Part shown: one piece after another, positions 35,820 to 46,234 of the stretch
Numbering within the stretch: position 1 is the first letter of the stretch
Layout of the letters: each line of letters opens with the position of its first letter
Assembly (NCBI GenBank): GCA_030704615.1
Contig: CM060732.1
Coordinates: 14,940,001 to 15,004,000 of the forward strand
Length of the DNA: 64,000 nt
From: Takakia lepidozioides
Lineage: Eukaryota; Streptophyta; Takakiopsida; Takakiales; Takakiaceae
Direction: 5' to 3'
The notes under the pieces: generated by a model
Databases searched by the model: none
What the model saw: only the letters and a program-made list of their open reading frames with translations
Told to the model about the DNA's origin: nothing
Made by a program: the position numbers and the translations under genes

Positions 35820-36439
35820 ATTTGCTTTTTAGTGATGTAAACTTCTGATTGAACCTGTCATGCATGGAGACAATGTGAATGCAAAAACCTATGTAGAATC
35901 CTGTAGATTCCTGCAGCCCATCATAAGGAAAGCTACTTCCACATTTTTTTTAGGTGTCTCAACTGAATAGAACTGCACATACCCAAAGGTTGTGCTGCAA
36001 AGCTTCAGGTGTCGAAAGAGAACGAATGGTATGACCGTCAACTGATTGGGAGACATTGATTGTTGTTGGAATTGGAAGATGCTACAAAATGTCATTTCCG
36101 AATGTCAAGAACGTACTGGGATGCCCAAGAAAGGACGTTGGGCCGGATGTGCATGCCCTCATTGCCGATTCGGATGCATCCTGAGCGCTTGCCACCAATT
36201 TGCCTCCGCCGCGTCGTCAACATTAGCCGGAAATGATGGCCAGGATAGACGGCATCTCGCTTGGCCCCTCATTTGATCACCCGAACGCGGGCCCGGGCTC
36301 TCCATATCGACCCCGCAAATGTGGGCACATCATCAACTCCCTTGTCCCCTTCATCAACATCAATGGAGTCCGACGATGACGACGTTATTACTTTCGATGT
36401 TTAAGAACGTGGACATTGTAGATATTTGGTTGGTATACG
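35820..36439. other. no supported gene
   Basis: A GC-richer block (36,110-36,400) has short open frames with Cys pairs (CACPHCRFGC) but no recognisable domain; it may be a relic of a transposase. Confidence 0.3.
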
Positions 36440-38480
36440 TTGAATTTCTTGAACACACTAATGGTACGGCGGCAAATTTGTAGATGCATCAATTTTGTAT
36501 TAACTTGTGCGGTACCTGCCAATTTCAATTGCATGAGTAACATTTTCTTCACATTTCACTCATGTCGATGGGGAAGAAGTGGTTTACCCTCTAAACAAAT
36601 TTACATTGGACTCATATTTGGTCATGACGTGTAAGTGGGTATATGCAATCATCTCACAAAGTTTGAGACCAAGAAAAATTCATGTGAACGGTCATCCTCC
36701 AAAAACATTTCGACTAGTCTCATATTTGATAAACGTTTATATCTAGGTATGTACAACATACCCACAAAATTCGAGAAGCAGAAAAATTCATGTGGATGAG
36801 GAACGACTCATTCACCCTCTACAAGTGCTACACCTTCTAAACAAATTTAGATCGGCATCATGTTTGGCCATGACGTGTAAATGGGTATGTTGAACATACC
36901 CATCAAGTTTGAGAACGAGAAAAAATCATTTCAATGAGCAACAAGTTGATCATCCTCTTCAAAATTCCGAAGATCTCATATTTGGTCAGGGCTTGTATGT
37001 AGGACCTCCGACCTAGCTATATACAACATACCCACAAAGTTTGAGAAAGAGAAAAATTCATGTCGATGGGGAACGACTTGTTGACCATGCAAACCAATTA
37101 TATCGATCTCATGTATGAGCGCTTGTATCTAGATATGTTCAACATGTACCTAGAAACTTTTAGAACCATCAAAATTTGTCTCGATGGGGAGCAAGTGGTT
37201 CACCCTCCAACCAAATTTCATTCAATCTCATATTTGGCCAGCGGTTGTACTTCAGTATGTTGAAGATACCCAAAAAATATCAAAATTCAAAAGATCAAAA
37301 TATCAAAATTCGTCTCAATGGGGAACAAGTGGTTTACCCTCCAAATGAATTTTGTTTGATCTCATATTTGGCTAACAATTGTATTTCGGTATGTTGAACA
37401 TACCTGCAAAGTTTGGGAAGGATCTAAATTTGTATACCCACAAACAAATTTGCATATTCAATATACCTACAAAGTTAAAGCATAGAATTCGTGTCGAGGG
37501 GGAATGACTCGTTCACCCTGGAAACCATCCCTCGTTTGGCCAACGGTTGTATGTAGATATGTCCAACACACCCACAAAGTTTCAGAACGATCAAAATTCA
37601 CGTCCATGGGGAACGAGTGGTTAGGGTCCGGGTTGAGGGTTGAGGGTTTACGTCGATAGGGAACGAGCGGTTCAGCCTCCAAGCAAATTTTATTTGTTGT
37701 CATATTTGGTCAGCAATTGATTGTATGTGGGTATGTTTAACACACCTACAAAGTTTCAGAATGATCAAGATTCATGTCCATGGGGAATGACTGGTTGGGG
37801 TTTATGGTTCACATCTATGGGGACGAGTGGTTCAGCCTCCAAGTGAATTTTGTTTGATGTCATATTTGGTCAACAGTTGTATGTGGATATGCTCAACATA
37901 CCAATAAAGTTTCAGAATGATCAAAATTCACGTCCATGGGGAATGACTGGTTAGGGTTTAGGGTTCACGTCCATGGGGACGGAGTGGTTCAATCTCCAAT
38001 CAAATTTCGTTCGATCTCATATTTGGTCAGCACATGTATGTGGGTATGTTCAACACACCAACAAAGTTTAAGAACAATTAAAATTCGTATCAATGGGGAA
38101 CGAGTGGTTCACCTTCCAAGCAAATTTCGTTCGATCTCATATTTAGTCAGCGCCTGTATGTGGGTATGTTCAACACATCGACAAAGTTTGAGAACAATCA
38201 AAATTCGTATCGATGGGGAACAGGCGGTTCACCCTCTAAGCAAATTTCATTCAATCTCATATTCGGTCAACGTTGTATGGGGTATGTTCAACATACCTAC
38301 AATGTTTCAGAATGATCAAAATTCACGTCGATGGGGAACGAGAGGTTCACCCTTCAAACAAATTTTCTTCCCCTTCATATTTTGTCAGCGCTTGTATGTA
38401 GGTATGTTGAATATATCTGCAAAGTTTGGGAAGGATTGAAATTCGTATCGATGGGGAACGAGTGATTCACCCTCCAAGCA
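36440..38480 (+). repeat. satellite array A, ~120-bp degenerate tandem repeats
   Basis: About 15 diverged copies of a roughly 120-bp unit with landmarks GATCTCATATTTGGTCAGC, TATGTTCAACATACC, AAAGTTTGAGAACGATCAAA and GATGGGGAACGAGTGGTTCA. Copies near 38,006, 38,126 and 38,246 show an exact 120-bp period; towards 36,500 the copies are more degenerate. Because 120 is a multiple of three, frames stay open over several units, but the translations show no purifying pattern and are not called genes. Confidence 0.85.
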
Positions 38481-38599
38481 GCAGAATTTTGGTCAGAACA
38501 CGGCAGAGTCTTCCACCACAAAGTAGTAACCAGTAGCTCAACTGCGTTTGGAAAAGGCTAGGTCTGGTGAAAAAGACCCCGTAGGACCAATTTTGAATC

Positions 38600-39330
38600 A
38601 TGGCATACTTGTCCAGGACCTGTCATATGGTATGTAGAACATATTGACCAAGTTTGAAAACAAGCAAAAATCGTTTGGATAGGGAACCATTCATTCGCCC
38701 TTTCAATCAATTTTGATTGATCCCATACTTGTCCAGGACCTATCACATGGTAAGTAGAACATACTAGCAAGGTTTGAAAATAAGCAAATATCATTTGGAT
38801 GGGGAACCATTTGTTCGCCCTTTCAATCAATTTTAATTGATCCCATACTTGTCTAAAACCTGTCAGATGGTATGTACAACCTGCTAGCAAACTTTGAAAA
38901 CAAACAAAAATCATTTGGATGGGGAGCCATTCGTTTTCCCTTTGAATCAATTTTGGTTGATCCCATACTTGACTAGTATGTACAACATACTGGCAAAGTT
39001 TGAAAACAAGCAAAAATCATTTAGATGGGAATCATTTGTTTGCCCTTTCAATCAATTTTGGTTGATCCCATACTTGTCCAGGACTTGTCTAATGGTATGT
39101 ACAACATGCTGGCAAACTTTGAAAACAAACAAAAATCATTTGGATAGGGAACCATTTGTTCGTCCTTTCAATCGATTTTGATTGATCCCATACTTGTCCA
39201 CGACATGTCAAATGGTATGTACAACATACTAGCAAAGTTTGAAAGCAAGCAAAAATCATTTGGATGGGGAACCGTTCATTCGCCGCTTGAACCACTTCTG
39301 ATTGATCTCGTATGTGTCCACCTGTCATTC
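38600..39330 (+). repeat. satellite array B, ~120-bp repeats related to array A
   Basis: Six copies of a 120-bp unit with landmarks GATCCCATACTTGTCCAGGA, GGTATGTACAACATACTAGC, AAAGTTTGAAAACAAGCAAA and GGATGGGGAACCATTCGTTC. Each landmark aligns with the corresponding one in array A, so the two arrays are sister subfamilies that were amplified separately. Copies in array B are more alike than those in A, suggesting a younger amplification. Confidence 0.85.
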
Positions 39331-39479
39331 TAGCGAAGACGGAAGCTAGTTTAGCGTAGAGCAGGAATAGGGTGCCGTAGTGCCACATCATCGTCGCCAC
39401 GTTTCATCACCATGTCGTCGTAGCCAGGTCATTGTAGACACGTCATTGTCGTCGTCAATTTCTTTGGAACCTGCCCGAA

Positions 39480-40450
39480 ATGCCCGAAAAGCAGCGCGGG
39501 GAAGGGATGCCCCCGCGTGCTCGAGCTTCTGAAAGAGGATCGAGAGAGGGAGTCCACAATGCCTCTTCTAGTACTTCTGCGCATGTGAAGATGCTTTGTG
39601 AGGCAAGCAAACTGACAGAGGCTCTACAGACTTTAAACCGAGGAGGCATTCAGATACCTATGTCTGTCTCTTGCTTAAGTGCATCAAGATGAAAGGTCTT
39701 GAAGCTGGAAAGCAGATGCACGCGCACATTATCCAAAGTGGATTTACGCCAAATGTTTTTCTACTCAACACCCTTGTCAACATGTACGTTAAGGGCGGGA
39801 GCATCATGGATGCTCACCAAGCATTCAACATAATGCCTCAACGATCTTGATCACGTGGAATATAATGTTGGTAGGATTTACCAAGCATGGGTGTGGTAGG
39901 AATGCTTTTGAGACCTATGAGCAGATTCTGCGCAAAGGGGTGAAGCCCAACCACATCAGATTTGTTTGTGTTTGCAATGCGTGTGCAAGCTTGGGAGCTC
40001 TGGAAACATTTCGACACCCCTGGCCTCTTCAGTGGCCTTTTCTCTTTCCTCCTGGCTAGCCTTTTGTCTCGCCTGTTCTTTTTCCCTCTCTTTGGCCCTC
40101 TCACGGGCTTTCTGTTTCTTACTAGGGGTAACAGCAGGGGAGCCCTCCAGGACGACCACCTTTGATTGAGGCGAACTGACACCCTCGCGCGCCCTGCTCA
40201 CTCCCCCCTCCGCAGCCCGTGACGGCTCTCTCGCCGGGGATTGCATGTGCTTGGCTTTCTTCTTCTTCTTTGCGTGGGCGGGCCTTACTGCATGTGCATC
40301 AACATCCTCTATTGCCGGATCTGCTGTCCTCATCCGATGCCCTGAAAGAGGTCCATGGTGACATCGTCAAAGCTGGAATTGTACCATATGTCATTAATAT
40401 GTCACTCACGATGGTGGGACAACCGCAATCGCAAGGTGTGGCTTTTTCTT
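39480..40450 (+). pseudogene. PPR (PLS-class) gene fragment P1
   Basis: After a short N-terminal segment come PPR motifs: LLKCIKMKGLEAGKQMHAHI, NVFLLNTLVNMYVKGGSIMD, FTKHGCGRNAFETYEQILRK and GVKPNHIRFVCVCNACASLG, ending KEVHGDIVKAGIVP. Such proteins bind organellar RNA by one base per repeat. Frames shift near 39,690 and 39,845, and at 40,006 the motif is interrupted by a foreign segment, after which the next motif resumes at about 40,345. It is not functional. Confidence 0.8.
40006..40345 (-). other. antisense Lys/Glu-rich gene fragment inserted in PPR P1
   Basis: Read on the minus strand, about 110 codons are open and encode a highly charged segment: HAKKKKKAKHMQ, a Ser/Arg middle, then KKQKARERAKEREKEQARQK. 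It lies exactly between two adjacent PPR motif pieces, so it is an insertion. No target duplication or terminal repeats are obvious. The source gene is not recognised; low-complexity charged helices are common in nuclear proteins. Confidence 0.55.
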
Positions 40451-41130
40451 AATGTACGATGTGAAGAAGTTTGTCCATCCTGCACATGTGGGCTCTTGGC
40501 TCCTATTAGTACCATGATTTGATATTCTTCCTGATTATGTTTACAAGGTTCTTGGGAGAGTCAGCTCGGTCTTAGCAGGCTGTGTTTCAATCTATGCCTA
40601 CTCAGCTGCACCGTGTTGGTTCTCACAGACCAATCCGACATCACCTGACACAAGCAGCACTGCACACAAGGGGTCCTTTTGGGTTGATGGTCAAATCCTC
40701 CATGGATCATGCCAGGTCAAGGACAATGTGGTGAGGGCACCTTCTTCTTCGACCTATTTCAGCCTGTTTTGCCCTCTCATCAGACTCGGCCCTGAGATGC
40801 ATATTGAATTCTGCAAGTTAGGTCGTTGGGTAGATGGTCAACTGGAAACAGCAGCGGCAGCGGCACAAATGATAGAACAAAGCACTGCTAATGTTCAGGC
40901 ACCTTCAACACATTTCACCCTATTTTTCCCTCTTGTCAGAGTCGGCCCTAAATTTCCATGTTGAATTCTGCAAGTTAGCTGGTTGAATGAATCTGGTTTG
41001 GAGTGACTTTGACATTATACTGCCAATGTGATAACAGGAAAATATCCGAAAACAGGTAACAGAGAGAAGGTGTGGAATGAATACTTTGTTGACCCCAGTC
41101 AATGGTGGGACAACCGAGGCAAAAAGTTGA
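40440..41130 (+). pseudogene. OSB-like (organellar ssDNA-binding) relic with PDF-type motif
   Basis: At 41,068-41,127 the plus strand encodes VWNEYFVDPSQWWDNRGKK, closely matching the conserved 'PDF' motif of plant OSB proteins (W..(F/Y)F.DP..WWDNR..K), which bind single-stranded DNA in organelles. Upstream are short fragments with a VDGQ segment (40,685-40,700 and 40,830-40,840), and a duplicated block ending TGTTGAATTCTGCAAGTTAG (near 40,800 and 40,960). Stops and frame changes are frequent. A homologous relic lies at 49,941-50,012. Confidence 0.55.
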
Positions 41131-41169
41131 ATCCCTGTTAGATGACAGAGAGTAGCAGACGCAATTCAG

Positions 41170-41704
41170 CATATGAACTAGTGTGATTGGGTGTTTCCTA
41201 AGTTGTCATTGTCAGCTGCTAGCAGCAAGGGGAAAAATGAATGCATGATTTGTGCATGGATTTTGGCATTTGATGCCAAAATGCCGAAATGAGACGTGGT
41301 CTCTTGGACTGCAATAATTGCAGGATGTACTGAGCAAGGGCACGGTGAAGAGGCATTTGAACTCTTTGGGCAATGCCACAAGAAGGTGTAGAGCCCGACA
41401 AGGTCACTCTCATTTACATCCTCAAAAGGTGTGCCAACCCAACAGCTCTCTGGCAGGGCAAGGGACTTCATGCCCACATTGTCAGAGCTGGATTTGAATA
41501 AGATGTTTATGTAGGAACTAGCCTTGTCGGCCATATGTATGCCAAGTGTGCGCGAAAGATGTTTGAAAAATGTCTAGGCGAGATGTGATTTCATGGAATG
41601 CTCACGGAAGAGGCATTTAAGCTCTTTTGGCAAATGCAACTAGAAGGCGTGATGGTCCATGCCCATATCATTGAAGCTGGTTTTGAGTCAGATGTCCGTG
41701 TGGG
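41170..41704 (+). pseudogene. PPR gene P2, 5' part (split by MULE)
   Basis: Segments DVVSWTAIIAGCTEQGHGEE, FELFGQ and LHAHIVRAGFE show a PLS-class PPR gene with several stops and indels. The last codons before the transposon encode HAHIIEAGFESDVRVG, which continue directly into the fragment at 45,214 (GNTLLSMYVKYG) once the transposon and one copy of the 9-bp target duplication are removed. It lies just downstream of the OSB-like relic. Confidence 0.8.
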
Positions 41705-41860
41705 GGGGGGGGGTGATATTCCGTGAGCCCGGAGGCGTGAGCCTGTAAGCCCAGGAGCCCGTGAGCCCAGCACAGGCTCACGCCACGTCAGCATGCATAC
41801 AGGGCCTATTTCCGCAGGTGTCACCTATTATCGCGGGTGTCACCTATTACCGCGAGTTGA
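41705..41860 (+). repeat. MULE 1 left terminal repeat
   Basis: After a G-run, GTGAGCC units in both orientations (GGCGTGAGCC, GGCTCACGCC) occupy 41,719-41,795, then AGGGCCTATTTCCGCAGGTG and ACCTATTACCGCGAG. The same order is seen at 45,060-45,213 in reverse. Confidence 0.75.
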
Positions 41861-41959
41861 TCAACCATTTTCAGGGAATGCAGACTGGATGTGTTACATC
41901 CATTGTATCCATCATTTCTATCCATTGCATCTATTTAGACGTTATTAACATACCAAGCC

Positions 41960-42270
41960 CTTGCATTGGAATGTGGCTACGTCGTGAGCAGGTGCACACT
42001 CACATCATCCAAAGCGGATCCTTGCGAAATGTTTTCTTACTTACCACCCTTGCCAACATGTATGGTATGTGCGGGAGCATCATGGATGCTCAGCAGAAGA
42101 ATGCTTGAACGATCTTTGATCTCGTGGACTTTAACGTGGTGGATTTACCAAGCATTCTTCTGGCTGGAATGGTTTGGAGACCAACGAGCAAATGATGCGA
42201 GAATGCACTGCCCAAACCAAAGACGTTTGTTTGTTTTTGCAATGCACACAAGACTGTGAGCTCCGGAAAA
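41960..42270 (+). pseudogene. PPR fragment captured inside MULE 1
   Basis: The plus strand encodes EQVHTHIIQSGSLRNVFLL, then NMYGMCGSIMDAQQ, homologous to PPR P1 at 39,700-39,840 but diverged and frameshifted. It lies well inside the transposon boundaries, so it entered before or independently of the insertion into PPR P2. Confidence 0.65.
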
Positions 42271-42441
42271 CACTAAAGAGATTGAAGGAACAATACGGGC
42301 AGTCCATGCAACCCCCATCTCCAATGATAGTTTGTTCCCAGGAATTTGTATCCCACGCACACATTGCAAACATGACAACAATGACACACCACCATCCCAT
42401 CTCAAAATTGGCCCCGAATAAAGGTAACAAAAAACTTGATA

Positions 42442-42640
42442 TCAAGTGTCAAAGTCATCAGAATCAGAATCGACTTCCTGTGCTATGTCATCCACAAAGA
42501 TTCCGGCCCCAACACCACGTCTTCTACCACGACCGTCGATGGTTGGACTGCGAGTGCCATGAACGGACATGCTTGCTGCGAGTGACGGGTAGCATGTAAG
42601 ATTGAGGAGGACTTGAAAGAAGTCCAAGAAGTTGTGATAG
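42442..42640 (-). pseudogene. C-terminal fragment of an unrecognised gene inside MULE 1
   Basis: A minus-strand frame ends with PTIDGRGRRRGVGAGIFVDD and an acidic tail DSDSDDFDT before a stop. It is not homologous to the SWIM transposase and runs opposite to it. It may be a captured gene end or a second, divergent gene of the element. Confidence 0.35.
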
Positions 42641-42894
42641 CCCTGGAGGGTCAGTGGAAGCACACGGACTCCTGCACAAGTCGACAAAAATCCATTTTGA
42701 ATACAATGATGCAATGCACAAGTCCAACGAAGAGGATGTCTCCCATGTGCACCTTGCCTTAAGAACAGTGATTTCAGTGAAACAAGAATGCAAGCATCCA
42801 CAGGTTGAACTTACTCACAGGCAAAGTCGGAGTCCAGCTCCTCGTCGGACGTCTCCCCTGTATCAATATCACCGAGAAGCGGCTTTGGAAGGAC

Positions 42895-44829
42895 TTGAGA
42901 AGTTTGTCCACCCAAAGGCTGGTTGGTTTTATGGCACTTCAGGTACAGACAGTGGGGAGCTTTCATGACGACGGTATGCCTTTTCAATCCCAGAAACACA
43001 AATTTCACTTTGCATAAGCAGTGGACAGATTATTGGCTTCTTTCCAGCAAACAAGAATCAAAGATAATCTGTGCAATAATTGGGCCAGACACAATGATCG
43101 GGGACTTGGTAGTAGTATCCTGGAGTTGACTGTGCTAGAAGTTAAGAACCAAGCTGAGAGATGTTTAATGGCGGAGACAAAGTCAATGGAGCAGGGGAAA
43201 CTCATTTTTGACATGAAGGCTACTATCTGTCGCAATGAGGATACCTTTCAGCAGTACCGTCAGGTCGATGCCTAGAAGGACAGGTACATCTTTGAATTGC
43301 AGCAAACAATCACAGTACGGGAGAGTGAGCTTTTTGTGCCTGTTCCTTTGGGCTTGTTGGATTGTCACTTGCAGAACCTCTTCCATTTCCTTTCGTTCCT
43401 CACATTTGCGTTCAATGCCTCCTGCAGGACATGTCCTTGGAGGACTTGGCCGACATGCCTTCATGTAATTTGGCGGAGACTGTTCACAACGCCTGGATGC
43501 AGCAGTCTACCAAAGCATGACTTGACTTGTATGTTGCCATTGCCGATGACATGGTGCGGGCACTTACACAACAAACCAGATACCGCAATTTTCTGATGGG
43601 ACGGGGCGGAGGCAAGGGCCCTGATATGACTTTGTTGATGCTAAGGGCTGCGAATAGGTCCGGAGACCCATGAAAGAGGGCGAGAGCTCTGAACAGGTGC
43701 ACTGAAGGCTCCCCTTTGCAATCCAAGGTCCCCCATTTGGAATGCGAGAAAACATTTGGATCATGCAAAAGGAAATTGAACACTCCTCTAGGGTCGGATG
43801 GAGATTCCCATCGCCCGGACAGGGTCAATTTCTCTGTACCTAAGGTGTCTCCGGTGCAGACTAAGTCATGTGCCCGCCCCTTCCCAGGTGGGTCCTCTTC
43901 CAGTGGAGCAGGTGCAAATCATGCAAACACAACAGCATGAATCCCATTGGAGGAGGTGGTGTCCTTGGTGCAAGAATCTGATTGCATTGACACTGAGTGG
44001 CATATAGAACGCACCCCACCAGCATCTAGAGTGGCTTGCATGGCAATTTGGACCCCCTCTTTCAAGAAATGCAAATCAAAAATATGCAAAGGCTCCAGGG
44101 GGACTCCAGCTCCAACATTCACAGGGTTGTTCTGACCTTATTATAGTGGGGAGTCAAAGGACTGGAAGTTCTGGTTCTGCCCAAACGATATGGCACGATG
44201 CGTCAAGGGAATAGTTTGTCCATCGGTGATAATGAAGCCCCCTCTGCCCGCAATTTGGCCTGTGAAACTTGGGACGTCGCTGTCATCAACTGAGATAAGC
44301 ATGTTGGAGGAGGGAGGGTTCCGCCTTGCACGGTCCCGGGTGGTGCCCTCATGCAAATGTGCCACATGATCCGGCAATGCCTCCACCCGGTGCCGACTCC
44401 CACCCAACAAAAAGAGATGGAAAAACAGTGCGTTGTGTCGCTTCGGGTGCAGATCACGACTGCAAGATGGAATCGGCTAGAATTTTGCAGGCTCGGGTGA
44501 CACGTATCACCGAAGTCCCGCCCCCGGGGTATGGACGGATTTACACAGTGTTGTCTACTGGCTTAGTTCTTTATGGCAAAGAATATCAGGTTACCGCGGG
44601 GAATTTCCTTGCGTGCATCTGTCCGGATTTTGTAATGATGCATGAGGGCGCTCTCGGCATGAGAGGGAAGTGGGTCCCCTGCAAGCATCAATATTACATA
44701 TACCTTGTAATTACGTGTTGCGACGGTAAGAGAGACCAATTCATTCACCAAGCCACACTAGGCTATGGAGAGGTCATCACTCTTCTGCAGCGGGACACCT
44801 GCCGTGAGGCTCCGCCAGATTCTGTGTGA
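42895..44829 (+). pseudogene. SWIM-finger MULE transposase, decayed copy
   Basis: Homologous to the C-terminal half of the gene at 56,177-59,722: LWHFRYRQWGAFMTT, an intron, then a segment starting DMSLEDLADMPSCNLAETV, a variable Ser-rich region, and finally the SWIM finger CICPDF...GKWVPCKHQYY (CXC...CXH). The transposase core is missing. The intron here (about 42,980-43,430) is enlarged by a helical coding-like fragment (43,021-43,300) absent from the other copy. Frames change several times. Confidence 0.75.
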
Positions 44830-45059
44830 ACAAAAACGAGCCATGCCCACTTCTCGTGCTGGTTTCCAGCTTATCGTGTGGAGTCTTTGCATGTAGGACA
44901 ACCACATACATTTCGTTCGCGGAACCAGGGGGGCACAAACAGGTGTCTATCTGTGAATTGAAATAAAGTGTGACAATCATTCTGAGCTCAAATCTGCCAT
45001 ATGTTCATATTCCTCTTTTTGTACAGACATTGCAGACATGGTGCATGGTGGCCCCTTTG

Positions 45060-45213
45060 TTTTGTCCACGTTTGTCCACGTTAATAGGTACTCTTCCTGC
45101 AATCCTCGCCTATAGGGCCTGCTTCTCCAACACATTTGTGCCGCTCACGCTTCCCTGAAGCGTGAGCTCAGCTCCCAAGCTCACGGGGCTGGGCTCACGC
45201 CGTAGCTACGCTG
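45060..45213 (-). repeat. MULE 1 right terminal repeat
   Basis: Read inward on the minus strand it begins CAGCGTAGCTACGGCGTGAG, continues with CGTGAGC units, then GGCCCTATAGGCGAGGATTG and ACCTATTAACGTGG, matching the left end in order and content. Confidence 0.75.
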
Positions 45214-45785
45214 CCGTGTGGGAAACACCCTTCTCAGCATGTATGTCAAGTATGGGAGTCTGGTGGATGCATGCCGAGTCTTTAACAATATGCCTGAACA
45301 AGATGTGGTTTCATGGAATGCAATGATTGCAGGATACATTCAGCAAGGGCGCAATGAAGAGGCATTTGAACTCTTCTGGCAAATGCAACGAGTAGGTATG
45401 AAGCCTGACAAGCTCACATTTGTTACCATCCTCAACGCCTGCACCGGCCAGCAGCACTGGAACAGGACAGGCGTGTACATGCCCACATCACAGAAGGTGG
45501 AGTTGAGGCAATTGTCTGTTTAGGGAATGCCCTTGTCAACATGTATGCCAGGTGTGGAAGCGTGGTGGATGCGTGGAGAGTGTTTGATGCTTCCATAATT
45601 ACAGCAACAGGAGCTAGCTGAATGCATCCTAGGACGCACGTTCTGAAATTAGAACCACAAAATGCTGCAGTGTATATGCTGCTGTCAAATATCTATGCTG
45701 CAGCTCAGATGTGGACAATCTAGAAAAGACCAGAAAATTGATGGAGGATAGAAGTCTGAAAAAGGTGGCAGGGCGAAGCTAGATA
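45214..45785 (+). pseudogene. PPR gene P2, 3' part with E-type end
   Basis: Continues P2: GNTLLSMYVKYGSLVDACRV, NNMPEQDVVSWNAMIAGYIQ, GMKPDKLTFVTILNACTG, then after a deletion/frameshift VYMLLSNIYAAAQMW and KLMEDRSLKKVAGRS, the E-motif that ends editing-type PPR proteins before a DYW domain. The DYW domain itself is missing. Confidence 0.8.
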
Positions 45786-46029
45786 TAGATCACACCACAA
45801 ACAGGGGAGATCTTTCCAATCTTGAAACATTGTGGAAGGGGATGAAAGAGAAGATATGCTTCTGACACATTTTGTGTTGCGTACTTTGGATCAGGTGCAG
45901 AAAATGGTAGTCTGCATATGTGGAGTCCTCGCATGGACCTTGTCTGTGATGGTAAAAAAGAATACAAGGCCTATCATCCATCTTTTTATCATCCAACTGT
46001 ACATTCATCCATCCTTTATTCAATGTCTT

Positions 46030-46234
46030 TTATTATGTCGTCCAGCTTGTTTCCGCGGTAAAGGGTCCCAATCCGCGGGAATACGCTCCACTTCTTTCTG
46101 GGCGCGTGGTGACGCGGCCTTCACGTGTGATGACGTGGAGTGAGCCCCGTGACATGGCATTTGCGCAAGGTGACGTGGCGTGAGCGCAGTTGCGCTCACG
46201 CGCTCACGTGACCAGGCTCACGCCGAGGCATCCC
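46030..46234 (-). repeat. MULE 2 terminal repeat, detached
   Basis: Outer end near 46,234 next to PPR P3. Read leftwards on the minus strand: CTCGGCGTGAGCCTGGTCAC, GGCGTGAGC-type units in both orientations, CCACGTCATCAC, and CCCGCGGATTGGGACCC followed by TTTACCGCGGAAA. The same order occurs at 60,120-60,362. Both outer ends face right, so they are not in the inverted arrangement of an intact transposon. Confidence 0.65.

Larger units (their letters stand above)
41705..45213 (+). mobile_element. MULE-type DNA transposon 1 with SWIM transposase copy and 9-bp TSD
   Basis: The element is bounded by identical 9-bp sequences CCGTGTGGG at 41,696-41,704 and 45,214-45,222, the target duplication size of Mutator-like elements, and the flanks join into an uninterrupted PPR reading frame. 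Both ends carry imperfect inverted repeats of more than 100 bp built from GTGAGCC/GGCGTGAGC units followed inward by an ACCTATTA-CGCGG-type segment. Inside are a PPR fragment, a minus-strand gene fragment and a decayed SWIM-finger transposase. The presence of unrelated gene pieces resembles Pack-MULEs. Confidence 0.85.

Noticed and set aside
37936-38439. 168-codon frame over satellite array A
   Set aside because: Created by the 120-bp period being divisible by three; the peptide simply mirrors the repeat and frames are equally open elsewhere in the array.
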